Source: Capra hircus
Taxonomy: Eukaryota > Chordata > Mammalia > Artiodactyla > Bovidae
NCBI RefSeq assembly: GCF_001704415.2
Contig: NC_030819.1
Location: 38,868,575 to 38,932,574 of the forward strand
DNA: 64,000 nucleotides
Direction of reading: 5' to 3'
Within the stretch, counting starts at the first letter, position 1, and every line of letters starts with the position of its first letter. Position numbers and translations under genes: made by a program. The notes under the pieces were generated by a model that ran no database searches, was not told where the DNA came from, and saw only the letters and a program-made list of their open reading frames with translations. Shown one piece after another: positions 35,001 through 41,700 of the stretch.

Positions 35001-35337
35001 AACACACCCTTTCCAAATGACAGGCGTCTGTCTGTTGAGATCATGTCTGCCTGTTACATTCTGAACCACTATTCCTTTGCGTGTGATATACATACATAGG
35101 TACATTGTGTGGAAAACTGTTTCCCCTTCCCCCCACCATCCCTCCATCTTTTTGAACTTCAGAGTGTCAGTGAAGAAGAGGAAGATTGGATTGAGGTTTC
35201 TTAATGATGTTACGCTTTTACTCACCTGTTTCTCCCATTTTGCTTTACTTTAGATACCGGGAATAAGCGTTTCTGCTGATACTTCAAACATGGACATTAA
35301 TGAACCAGAGAGAAAGAAGAAGAAGCTTCAAAAATAG
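10852..35337 (+). CDS. DIS3: DIS3 exosome ribonuclease, complete, 21 coding exons
   Basis: Catalytic subunit of the nuclear RNA exosome (Rrp44), a processive 3'-5' exoribonuclease with an added endonuclease. Exons: 10852-11079, 11672-11829, 14059-14252, 14666-14739, 18626-18793, 19545-19709, 20889-21002, 21125-21262, 21824-21970, 22347-22463, 22721-22822, 24371-24435, 24524-24608, 26073-26200, 29019-29105, 31314-31470, 32981-33195, 33306-33474, 33608-33766, 34477-34599, 35254-35337. They sum to 2,877 nt: 958 codons plus TAG, the human length. Domains: CR3 cysteines 31/36/39; PIN (about 64-190) with D69, E97, D146, D177; two cold-shock domains (about 240-430); RNB (about 465-790) with D479, D485, D487, D488 and R780; S1 (about 845-930); Lys-rich tail. 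All introns are GT-AG except intron 5 (GC-AG). Start chosen by protein similarity; purine at -3. No disabling change seen. Confidence 0.97.
11672..11829 (+). CDS. DIS3: DIS3 exon 2 (residues 77-129)
   Basis: PIN domain with catalytic E97 ('TVLQEVRNRSAPVYK'). Acceptor 'cttaaaag', donor GTAGGG; ends in phase 2 within an Arg codon completed by exon 3. Confidence 0.95.
12389..12592 (+). mobile_element. Bov-tA SINE
   Basis: Full-length Bov-tA: tRNA-Glu-like head 'gggcttcctgggtggttcag' through 'gtcagacatgactgatggac'. An 8-bp 'tattacat' near each edge is a possible target-site duplication. Confidence 0.9.
12649..12908 (-). mobile_element. MER5-like hAT-Charlie element
   Basis: Reverse-complement of a MER5A-type non-autonomous DNA transposon: 'gatttctcaatgttgcc', 'ctcactagatgccagtagca', then 'gaatgtcttcagatgttgtg'. 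A C-rich run at 12,780-12,801 has expanded inside it. Confidence 0.65.
14059..14252 (+). CDS. DIS3: DIS3 exon 3 (residues 129-194)
   Basis: PIN domain with D146 ('NDRNDRAIRVAAKWYNEHL') and D177 ('LITND'). Acceptor 'gcacttag', donor GTAAGT; ends with the first base of a Cys codon. Confidence 0.96.
14666..14739 (+). CDS. DIS3: DIS3 exon 4 (residues 194-218)
   Basis: Short exon linking PIN to the first cold-shock domain ('EEYIKSLTANPELIDRLACL'). Acceptor 'atttttcag', donor GTATGT. Confidence 0.95.
15226..15570 (+). mobile_element. BovB LINE 3' end
   Basis: 5'-truncated BovB 3' end, starting 'agagtcccttggactgcaag' and ending in 'gactgaactgaactgaa'. Open frames here belong to the element. Confidence 0.9.
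15891..15988 (-). mobile_element. BovB/Bov-A 3' end, antisense fragment
   Basis: Reverse-complement of the shared Bov-A/BovB 3' sequence: 'gttcagtcgctaagtcgtgt' to 'cccagagtttgctcag'. Confidence 0.75.
16255..16370 (+). repeat. Ancient MER-type DNA transposon remnant
   Basis: Degenerate copy of the non-autonomous element whose hallmark is 'tagccacatgtggctagtgg'; similar copies occur at about 26,985-27,120 and 54,190-54,345. Family name not certain. Confidence 0.35.
16592..16811 (+). mobile_element. Bov-tA SINE with 9-bp TSD
   Basis: Full-length Bov-tA ending in a (TTTCAC)n-like tail, flanked by perfect 9-bp repeats 'acagagctt' at 16,583-16,591 and 16,812-16,820. Confidence 0.93.
16972..17014 (+). 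repeat. (GT)n microsatellite
   Basis: About 21 uninterrupted GT dinucleotides in DIS3 intron 4. It produces an artefactual Thr-His repeat frame on the minus strand. Probably polymorphic. Confidence 0.97.
18626..18793 (+). CDS. DIS3: DIS3 exon 5 (residues 219-274)
   Basis: First cold-shock domain ('GIKSGTYLQGTFRASRENYL'). Acceptor 'atttcacag'. The donor is GC: 'gag|gcaagt', required to keep the join Glu-Ile-Ile with exon 6. Confidence 0.95.
19168..19300 (-). repeat. MIR SINE remnant
   Basis: Antisense MIR pattern: 'gccaagtacttgtcttagtg', 'tttcatttaattttcaactc', then 'ccctgagatttagagag'. Confidence 0.6.
19545..19709 (+). CDS. DIS3: DIS3 exon 6 (residues 275-329)
   Basis: Cold-shock domain 1 continued ('VAVELLPKHQWVAPSSVVL') and an acidic linker. 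Acceptor 'cacgcag', donor GTATGA (weak). Confidence 0.95.
19710..20888. other. DIS3 intron 6, unassigned
   Basis: About 1.2 kb of AT-rich intron; no extra exon or well-preserved repeat recognised. Confidence 0.5.
20889..21002 (+). CDS. DIS3: DIS3 exon 7 (residues 330-367)
   Basis: Start of cold-shock domain 2 ('GRVVGIIKRNWRPYCGML'). Acceptor 'acatctcag', donor GTGAGT. Confidence 0.95.
21125..21262 (+). CDS. DIS3: DIS3 exon 8 (residues 368-413)
   Basis: Cold-shock domain 2 ('PADKRIPRIRIETRQAS', 'DGWPRNSRYPN'). The preceding intron is only 122 bp. Donor GTAAGC. Confidence 0.96.
21824..21970 (+). CDS. DIS3: DIS3 exon 9 (residues 414-462)
   Basis: End of cold-shock domain 2 and entry to RNB ('VLLLEHDVPHQAFSQAVL', 'PKMPWSITEK'). 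Acceptor 'ggttttag', donor GTATGT. Confidence 0.96.
22347..22463 (+). CDS. DIS3: DIS3 exon 10 (residues 463-501, RNB active site)
   Basis: Encodes the RNB metal-binding cluster 'SVDPPGCTDIDDALHC' with D479, D485, D487 and D488, all intact. Human D487 substitution abolishes exonuclease activity, and D479 and D488 are recurrently mutated in myeloma. Acceptor 'atttttag', donor GTATTT. Confidence 0.97.
22721..22822 (+). CDS. DIS3: DIS3 exon 11 (residues 502-535)
   Basis: RNB core 'VGVHIADVSHFIRPGNALD' and 'RRGTTVYL'. Acceptor 'tcttttttaag', donor GTAAAT. Confidence 0.96.
23056..23354 (-). mobile_element. BovB 3' end, antisense, with 11-bp TSD
   Basis: A 299-bp 5'-truncated BovB in reverse orientation, from 'cagttcaattcagtc' to 'gctgatctccttcaga'. 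Perfect 11-bp direct repeats 'aaggcgacctt' flank it at 23,045-23,055 and 23,355-23,365. The clean repeats and low divergence suggest a fairly recent insertion. Confidence 0.93.
23871..24053 (-). mobile_element. Bov-tA SINE, antisense (copy 1)
   Basis: Reverse-complement Bov-tA from 'ccactcagtcatgtccgact' to the tRNA-like head end 'gagccaccagggaagccc'. Confidence 0.9.
24054..24170 (-). mobile_element. Bov-tA SINE, antisense partial (copy 2)
   Basis: A second, head-proximal Bov-tA segment directly abutting copy 1, starting 'aagaatactggtgggtagcc' and ending 'gagctatcaggagagcct'. Either a partial tandem duplication or a second insertion. Confidence 0.85.
24371..24435 (+). CDS. DIS3: DIS3 exon 12 (residues 536-557)
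   Basis: RNB domain ('RIDMVPELLSSNLCSLRSN'). Acceptor 'ctgtttcag', donor GTATTT; Arg codon split with exon 13. The following intron is only 88 bp. Confidence 0.95.
24524..24608 (+). CDS. DIS3: DIS3 exon 13 (residues 557-585)
   Basis: RNB domain ('LAFSCIWEMTHNAEILKTR'). Acceptor 'gtccatag', donor GTTGGT (weak). Confidence 0.95.
24609..26072. other. DIS3 intron 13, unassigned
   Basis: About 1.5 kb of AT-rich intron. No exon or clear repeat recognised. Confidence 0.5.
26073..26200 (+). CDS. DIS3: DIS3 exon 14 (residues 586-628)
   Basis: RNB domain ('ASLTYAEAQMRIDSAAMND', 'KLAKILKKRRIEKG'). Acceptor 'cttttttag', donor GTACAT; Gly codon split with exon 15. Confidence 0.95.
26985..27125 (+). repeat. 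MER-type DNA transposon remnant
   Basis: 'ctgagtgacactagccat', 'gagccacatggtaggctgg', 'ttccattgacagtg' follow the order of a mammalian hAT-type non-autonomous element. Family assignment uncertain. Confidence 0.45.
28601..28945 (-). mobile_element. L1 (ruminant) 3' end, antisense
   Basis: On the minus strand this reads as a 5'-truncated L1 3' UTR: 'gaccctgtatgcaagacagc', 'gatgacccagagagatgtta', then a long A-rich tail seen as the T-rich run at 28,601-28,660. Confidence 0.7.
29019..29105 (+). CDS. DIS3: DIS3 exon 15 (residues 628-657)
   Basis: RNB domain ('ALTLSSPEVRFHMDSETHD'). Acceptor 'ttatttag', donor GTAGGC; Arg codon split with exon 16. Confidence 0.95.
29440..29610 (+). repeat. MIR SINE remnant
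   Basis: Ordered MIR landmarks: 'gaagtcacactgcctcaatt', 'gacaaattatttgacctctt', 'taaaatagaattgg', 'gtgttgtgaagaat'. Confidence 0.65.
29658..29730 (+). mobile_element. Bov-tA SINE head fragment
   Basis: Only the tRNA-Glu-derived head is present, 'gggcttctctggtggctcaa' to 'gggttcgatccctgagg'. Confidence 0.85.
30245..30548 (+). mobile_element. CHR-type tRNA-Glu SINE
   Basis: 'ggggcttacctggtgatcta' head, CHR body ('ctaagcccatgttccacaac', 'gagcccatactctgcaataa') and an 'aaataaataaaat' tail. Confidence 0.85.
30741..30791 (+). repeat. AT-rich (TATATG)n-like simple repeat
   Basis: Imperfect alternating 'atatgtatatacatatatg' purine-pyrimidine run. Confidence 0.75.
31314..31470 (+). CDS. DIS3: DIS3 exon 16 (residues 657-709)
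   Basis: RNB domain ('NSMVEEFMLLANISVAKKI', 'FSEHALLRKHPAPPPSNYE'). Acceptor 'tttggcag', donor GTATGG. Confidence 0.96.
32760..32959 (+). mobile_element. Bov-tA SINE adjoining DIS3 exon 17
   Basis: Sense Bov-tA ('gggcttctctggtgactcat' to 'acacgaccaagggactaaca'), internally intact but diverged. Its 3' end lies 21 bp upstream of exon 17, so it displaced most of the ancestral 3' splice region; only the pyrimidine tract 'ttttctctgtttattcacag' is outside it. Confidence 0.92.
32951..32958 (+). promoter_or_regulatory. Candidate SINE-derived branch point
   Basis: 'ggactaac' matches the optimal branch-site sequence (UACUAAC type). The candidate branch adenosine at 32,957 is 23 nt before the last intron base (32,980), a usual distance. 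It lies within the conserved 3' end of the Bov-tA element. Confidence 0.55.
32981..33195 (+). CDS. DIS3: DIS3 exon 17 (residues 710-781)
   Basis: End of RNB including 'RCMMQAVYFCSGMDNDFHHY' and 'YTHFTSPIRR' with R780, a residue contacting RNA near the active site and a myeloma hotspot in humans. Longest internal exon (215 bp). Acceptor 'ttattcacag', donor GTACAT. Confidence 0.97.
33306..33474 (+). CDS. DIS3: DIS3 exon 18 (residues 781-837)
   Basis: RNB C-terminal helices ('YADIIVHRLLAVAIGADCT', 'FRHKMAQYAQRASVAFHTQ'). Preceding intron 110 bp; acceptor 'gtgtctag', donor GTATTT. Confidence 0.96.
33608..33766 (+). CDS. DIS3: DIS3 exon 19 (residues 838-890)
   Basis: Start of the S1 RNA-binding domain ('EEAYILFVRKNAIVVLIPK', 'GLEGTVFFEE'). 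Acceptor 'cttttacag', donor GTACAG. Confidence 0.96.
33767..34476. other. DIS3 intron 19, unassigned
   Basis: About 0.7 kb, no exon or clear repeat seen. Confidence 0.5.
34477..34599 (+). CDS. DIS3: DIS3 exon 20 (residues 891-931)
   Basis: S1 domain ('IEDTVFHVFDKVKVKIMLD', 'HQKIRMSLVEPQ'). Acceptor 'tttgtttag', donor GTAAGA. Confidence 0.96.
34600..35253. other. DIS3 intron 20, unassigned
   Basis: About 650 bp. A short in-frame-looking segment 'SVSEEEEDWIEVS' ending in TAA at 35,202 (about 35,160-35,204) has an upstream 'cttcag' and could be an alternative terminal exon, but is unsupported. Confidence 0.35.
35254..35337 (+). CDS. DIS3: DIS3 exon 21 (residues 932-958, stop)
   Basis: C-terminal tail 'IPGISVSADTSNMDINEP' then a basic Lys-rich cluster and TAG at 35,335-35,337. 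The basic tail is thought to contribute to nuclear localisation. Confidence 0.95.
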   Translation: MPGISVSADTSNMDINEPERKKKKLQK

Positions 35338-35872
35338 CTACAGTCAACAACAACAAAAAACTTCAAGGATTGGTTTCCTTTAAAACAAAAAGAATCTTGA
35401 GAGAACACTTGTAAACCTAAGAAGTGTGTGATATAGTTTGTTACTTCCAAGTACATTTTAATAATTTTTAAAATTTGCATTTTTATTGAACCGTTGACTG
35501 TGTCTGTCCCATCATACTGCTTCCTTCCAGGATTAAAGAACTATTTATGCAGAAAAACTCAATTGAATAACCATCACTTATATAGTGACAGGACAGCAAC
35601 TGAGGGATCTGTGAAGATCACTGAAAGGGAGCACTTATCTGCTCACTGAAGAGGAGAGGAGATTTGCATAATTTGATTATCTACTATTGACAGAAAAAAA
35701 CTAATTTTCCTATGGTGAAAATATAACATTTTTAGAAGCAAGGAACAATCTAAGTCTTGAAAGCTGTCACTGTATGGGATGGCAGTTTTTAGAATTCAAG
35801 ACAATGAAGTCAAGAGCTGTCAGGGAATTCAACATTTAATTTCCTCTGCCATCTTTAATTTATCTCATTTTA

Positions 35873-36110
35873 GGGCACCCCAGGTGGCATGGTAGTCAAG
35901 AATCTGCCTGCCAGTGCAGGAGACTCAAGAGACGTGGGTTCAGTCCCCGGGTTGGAAAGATCCCCTGGAGGAGGAAATGGCAACCCATGCCAGTTTTCTT
36001 GCCTGGAAAATCCCATGGACAGAGGAGCCTGGTGGGCTACAGTCAGTGGGGCGGGGGTTGGAGGGGAAGGGTCACAATGAGTTGAACATGACTGAGAAAC
36101 TTGTACACAC
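35873..36110 (+). mobile_element. Bov-tA SINE
   Basis: Sense copy from 'gggcaccccaggtggcatgg' to 'gaacatgactgagaaacttg', with a small G-rich insertion near 36,050-36,070. Lies in the probable DIS3 3' UTR. Confidence 0.9.
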
Positions 36111-37718
36111 ATGGCCACAACTTACATTGTATTCCTTTACTATTAAAAACCTGCATTTTATTAGTGGTCCGTAAACAGATGTGACTGTTTGGGAAATTGT
36201 TGAAGGAAGGTGAAGTAGAATATTTTGATCTGACTGGGAAAATAGTTATTTTTTTAAATACCAGATAAGTGTGATCATCATCCTTGACCTTCAGCTCAGA
36301 TATCTCTCTGAAAATAACACATTAGGGTTCAAAGAAAGCTTAGCGATGGCACTTTAAATGTCACAGCATGTTAACTTATAAAAAGGGAGTAATTAATGGC
36401 TTTTAAATCGCATGTATATGTATCAGATTATGTAGGGAAGGAGGGGTTATATGAGGTGTTGACTGAAGTGTTGCTGTTTGGTGTGCCAGTGACAACTGCT
36501 TTGTCAACCACAAGGATTATTAATGATAGAATCAGTATTTTCAAAAATATTTTGGGATACGGATACCCTAAAACATTTTACGTTGCTCATTCAATTTCCG
36601 AAGTACTGACAGTGTACCAGGCTTGTCACCAGTCAAGCAAACGATCTCTGCCTTGAAGGAGCTTGGAGGGCACTGAGTGAAACTAGCACACACACCAGCA
36701 GGTGTAGTGAGTAGGAGCAATTACAAGATGTACTGTCATCCAGGCACTCAGTAATTGGAAATACATTACTGACCCAGGGATTTCTGCAGAAACGACCGCC
36801 TGTGGCCAGCAGTATTTTATGTAAGTGAATATTGAAACATTGCAGGTACCAAAAGATGTATTAATATATCTCTGGTCAATAAGTTGATAAAATGGTTGTT
36901 CCCATTTCCTGGGACTGAGGAAAACATCCATACAGTGCGGCAGAACTTGCTTCCGTCAGAGGAAAAGCCACGAGTGAACTAAGCCCTAGAGTGCCTGCCA
37001 GTCAGCAAGCCTTGTCCATAGAGGCCAGTCGTGTCAGCCTCCACCAGCCAGGGGGTTTGTGTCACTCCACCCTTCTGCTCTTGCAGAGAAAGCAGCCATG
37101 GGCTGCTTTCTGTTGATGTAAACAAATGAGCATGGCTACCTTCCAACCTTATTTACACATGGGGAAATTTAAATTTCATAATTTTCATGTGTTTAACAAA
37201 ATTGATTTCCATGCCCAACCGTTCAAAGATTCTTTGCCCATGGGCAATGGTCTCCCTATGGTTGAGGAAAAGGGAGGTTTCAGGTTAAAACAAGGCTACA
37301 CTGACCTCATATATCTCTCTCCAGATTTCTTCTCTTGTGCCTCTTTTACATGGAAGGCCTAATTCAGGCTCTAGTCCCTATTGAGTAGCTCAAAATGACC
37401 AAAAACCTTATTTCACCCTTGAAGCCTTTTCCTTGATAATCTAAGATGCTTCAAATGCCATTTCTTACGGTAACAACATAAATATTTCATTTAAAAGGCC
37501 CTGTTGGATAAAGACTATTATCCCCATGTAACAAACAGGTGAGAGGTTGATAGTTTTATGGCCTATTTCGGGTAATAAGTGACAAGGAGGGACTTGAATT
37601 CAAGTTATAATCACAACTACATTTTTTCTTGCCTTGTGCTATTAAAAAAGCACAACCAAGTCCTACTCCTGGGATCTAGAATTCCTCTTATGTACGATTG
37701 TTTTAAAGTTTCCATGAC
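36111..37718. other. DIS3/BORA intergenic or 3' UTR, unassigned
   Basis: No coding exon seen. About 36,590-36,690 resembles an ancient mammalian repeat ('agtgtaccaggcttgtcacc'). Otherwise unassigned. Confidence 0.4.
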
Positions 37719-37842
37719 CCCCTGGAGAAGGGAATGGCAGCCCACTTCAGTATTCTTGCTTGGGAAATCACATTGACGGGAGCCTGGCAGGCTACAGTCC
37801 GTGTGGTTGCAAAGAGTCAGACAGGACTGAGCAACACACATT
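37719..37842 (+). mobile_element. Bov-tA SINE, head missing
   Basis: 'ccctggagaagggaatggca' to 'cagacaggactgagcaacac'. Confidence 0.88.
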
Positions 37843-38430
37843 AATTCCTGTGACTGAGGACTCGGCTTCCTAACGCACTAATCAGCAATGGAACTAGTGG
37901 CTGGTGGCTTTAATGGTTAGTGTACTGAGGGGAGGATAAGGCAGGTACACAGCAAGAAATAAGCCTTGCAGGCTGGCAGGAACTTTACAAGGTGCACAAA
38001 AGGGAGCATGTGACACGATGAGAGGATGTCTTTATTTCCTAGGGCTACATGTGAATTATTATTCCTTAAATGAGACATTTTTTAAAAGGTGATTTGTAAA
38101 ATCTGAGTATACATTCTCCAAAAGTAAAGAATATTTCCCCTAAAATTATATACCCATTCTACTCTGAACCTGAATACAAAGTTCGTAAGTTCCCTTCTTA
38201 ATATTTACTCCTTTCACAAAGGTTACAAATTTGAATTCATCTGTATATTCACATACTTTTATGTAAAATAAAACGTAGCACCTTCACAGTTCCTCATCTT
38301 CCCAGACTAATGCTAAATTAGTACTGTCAGTAAGGCTCACTAAGAAGCAGTTCATTGACCCTGTAGGACTGAAGCAAAGGTATCACTCAAGTTTTCATTA
38401 AACACATCACTCCATGTCAATATAAAAATA

Positions 38431-38436
38431 TTTATT
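38431..38436 (-). terminator. BORA: Candidate BORA poly(A) signal
   Basis: TTTATT on plus, i.e. AATAAA on the minus strand, about 230 nt past the BORA stop codon. Downstream on the minus strand is 'tggagtgatgtgttt', a GU-rich element. Confidence 0.6.
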
Positions 38437-38439
38437 GAT

Positions 38440-38445
38440 AATAAA
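38440..38445 (+). terminator. DIS3: Candidate DIS3 distal poly(A) signal
   Basis: AATAAA on the plus strand, followed by a GU/U-rich stretch 'ttttctgttgtctctgtgtc' (38,487-38,506) suitable as a downstream element. Confidence 0.45.
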
Positions 38446-38667
38446 ATGAACCTGTACTGAAGTAACTTGTTGAAAGTTCCAGGAGCTTTTCTGTTGTCTC
38501 TGTGTCACTGAATTAAGCCCTTGATTTTTCACATTAAGGAGGGAAAGAAAAAAGCTCAGCATGTTAGTTGAAGCAGTTTTTCCCCAATCATGATCACATT
38601 ATTGATCCCATGCATAAAAAATACGAGGAGCTGTCCAGTGATAGTCTTTGGTTCTGAGAGAGGTATC

Positions 38668-38733
38668 CTAAGGACTGCTGCATTGAGGCAGGTTTGAAGT
38701 TTTCAACCAACACCTTTGCATTGAGTGGTCTTG
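38668..38733 (-). CDS. BORA: BORA last coding exon
   Basis: 22 codons including TAG (38,668-38,670): 'QDHSMQRCWLKTSNLPQC' then SSP. Acceptor 'tttttcacag' on the minus strand. Confidence 0.93.
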   Translation of the reverse strand, partial: QDHSMQRCWLKTSNLPQCSSP

Positions 38734-41700
38734 CTGTGAAAAAAGAAATACCTTATTTTCAGTTTAAACAGTACCATTTAAGGATACAATTATTATGTGA
38801 ACTGTCTTTAAAACCTAGATGCAAATTTCCTTATGCACTCTAGAGGGATAGTGAAGACATATTTTGTTACAAATCAGTGTTCTGTATCATAAAAGTACTT
38901 CCTGTATCTTAATGCTTGTTTGCTCTTAAGTGGACAACTAGTATCCCACCCCTCATGACAAATGGAGGAAAGGTAAAATAGTGTAGCCTGCATATTAAAC
39001 TGGCATACAAAAATCAGATTCTCCTGATTAGTGCCTAAAGTTATAATGAATTCTTCAAATATGAATACAGTTGTCCCTCAGTATTGATAGGGAATTGGTT
39101 CTAGGACTGCCCCCCCCAAGATACCGCAATCTGTGGATAGTCAAGTTCCTTATATGAAATGGCATAGCACTGATATTTATATATAAACATCCTCTCATAT
39201 ATTTTAAATCATCTCTAATCTACTTATAATACCTAATACAGTATAAATACTATGTAAATAGTGGCAAATACAATATAAGTTCCATGTAAATAGTTGGCAC
39301 ATGGCAAATTCAAGTTTTGCTTTTGGAACTTTCTGGAGTTTTTTCCCCTTGAATAATTTCGATCTGAGGTTGGCTGCATTAATGGATGTGGAACTGGCAG
39401 ATAATACGGAGGGTCTCCTAGTATATAGTCATAGCTGTCCTCTCTGGAGGTTCAGTGAATGTCCATGTCAACCAGTGTACTTTTGCATAAATACTCAGCT
39501 TTTTAGATACATATATCTTACCTCTGAAGGCTCGGATTTTAAGAGTCCTTACCTTTGCCTGTTCTTAATTGATGTGTAATCTCTCAGTTGTACTATTTCC
39601 CTCTCTAATAATCAAAACTCTTTATATTTAGCTTTGAGACAATATTAGGCAAAAAGGTCTACCTCCCTCCTATTTGACACCCTCTCCTCCTATTGCCCTG
39701 TAGCTTAAAGGAACTGATTTCAGCCCCATTTCCAAAGTAGCATTAGCTCCCCCACCCCGCCAACCCCAAGCTCTTATGCTCCCTCATAGCAGAAGAGAGG
39801 AAAATGAAGTGGTCTGAAGCACTTTCTCCTGCTGTTAAATGAAGACAGGATGAGGCATAAAGATGATAGTGGAGTTTTAAGCAAAATGGGGAAAAGAAAC
39901 AGGCTGACAATAGTCACATTTAGTAAAATACTACAACCGTTTCAAACTTGCTCTATGTTTTTTCCATACCTTTGTATTAAAAACTCGAGATTTATTCTCG
40001 ACTTCCAAGGTTTGTGCATCACTTTCTTTGCAGTAACTTTCTGCTCCAACGGTATCCATAATATTGCTCCCACAATTCTGTGTATTATAGCCACTATCCA
40101 TCTGCCAGGAATGAGGAGAGACAAAAACCACCACAGGTAACACCACAAACTAATTCACTTAACCACAAAATATATTTTCAGAAACTTTTATGTTTAAGTA
40201 AATTTATTTTAGAATATTTATATAAAATGTTAAATATATATATATATGATATGGCTTATATAATGAAATGTAAAGACCATTTTAAAAAATTAAATCACTT
40301 TATATATATCATTCACAACTGAACACTACAAGTAATATTTAATATTGATTATATTGAATTTTAAAAGCAATATATAAACATAGAAAGTAGTTCTACATAG
40401 AACTGTTTGTTCTTCAAAGTAGTTACTACAATTCCTTCTAATAAAATACATCTTGTAATTTTCTTTAAAATCAGTGAACAAGGCGCCAAGAACATACTTT
40501 TCTGTTACTTTGTGCTCACATCCGGTGGATGAAAATAAAAATTACAATCAACTTCTTGCAATTTATTTACTAAGCTTGTCTCTAAAAGCTTACTTGCATC
40601 TCTAAATAAAATTTACCTAAAAAAGGCATGCTACCTTTATGAGGATTCAAAACAACACACATTTTTAAAAGATGTCCTATACTCTAAACTATTGTTGAAA
40701 TAAAAAATCTTACCTTCATAATAATACCATGTTTATATAATAGTTCTAGATGTTAGCTCAAGTTTTCATTTTAATTAAAACTGTAGCAGTCTACAACACA
40801 CTCTTACAGCCCAAAAGAGCAAAAGAAAAAAAGGGACTCTAGCAAACTTTAATTTTGGTACAAATAGGACAAGTATTTTGTGAAGGCCTAAAAAAGTACC
40901 AGACCCCATATGGTACTCAGTGTAATATCATTCTCATTTTCTCCTTGCAATACCCTATTAACTGCACAGATAAGGAGACTGAGGCTCGGGAAAGATAACT
41001 GTCATAGTGTTGGGATGAGGTCAGGAAGAGTTGAGGGCCCCCTGCCTCTGTCCAATCACTGCACAGACTGCACTTAACCGCACAGTGCTGAGCGCCAAAC
41101 AACACAACCCACAAGGCAGTCATCTTGCACTTAACCCCCTGATATGCCAACTATGATCAGCTAAGAGAAAACTACATTTGCCCCAATCACCAACATCAGA
41201 ATAGCCTAGAAAGTCCATTCTATCATCATCTTAAGAAAAATGTCTCCAGTTTTCAGGGATGGATGCATGTTCACTCCTGGGAGTCACATTCTATCTGAAC
41301 AAAACCCTTGTGATGTAGGGAGGATGGTACACAGGGCGTCTGCCCCACTCTTAGGAAGGAAAGGATTCACAGGTGCCCAAAAGGTAACATGGTGGCTGAC
41401 CCCCTCCCCTGCCCCTCACCAGCTCCCATCTAAGCCACTACTAATGTCAGTGCATACTGTGTGCCAACTAGACAACAGAGGTCACCTCACCACTCCCCAC
41501 AGGCCTCAGGGGAGGCAACACAGTATTTCAAACTCTGGAAAGCCAATGTGACTGAAACAGAGAAGGAAGAGAAACAAAATAAAGCTGGAGAGTAAAGCCA
41601 AGGCCAGACCACGCAATGCTTTGCCAGCCATGCTACAGATTTCTGAATTAATGCCAAGGACAAAACAAGCAACAATAACAAAAAAAAGCTTAGAAACTCA

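Larger units (their letters stand above)
35338..38465 (+). other. DIS3: DIS3 3' UTR (inferred long form)
   Basis: Region after the DIS3 stop. A weak signal ATTAAA is at 35,532-35,537; stronger AATAAA sites follow at 38,267-38,272 and 38,440-38,445. If the distal ones are used, the 3' UTR is about 3 kb, carries two Bov-tA copies, and runs into the BORA 3' UTR on the other strand. Extent is inferred, not shown. Confidence 0.45.
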
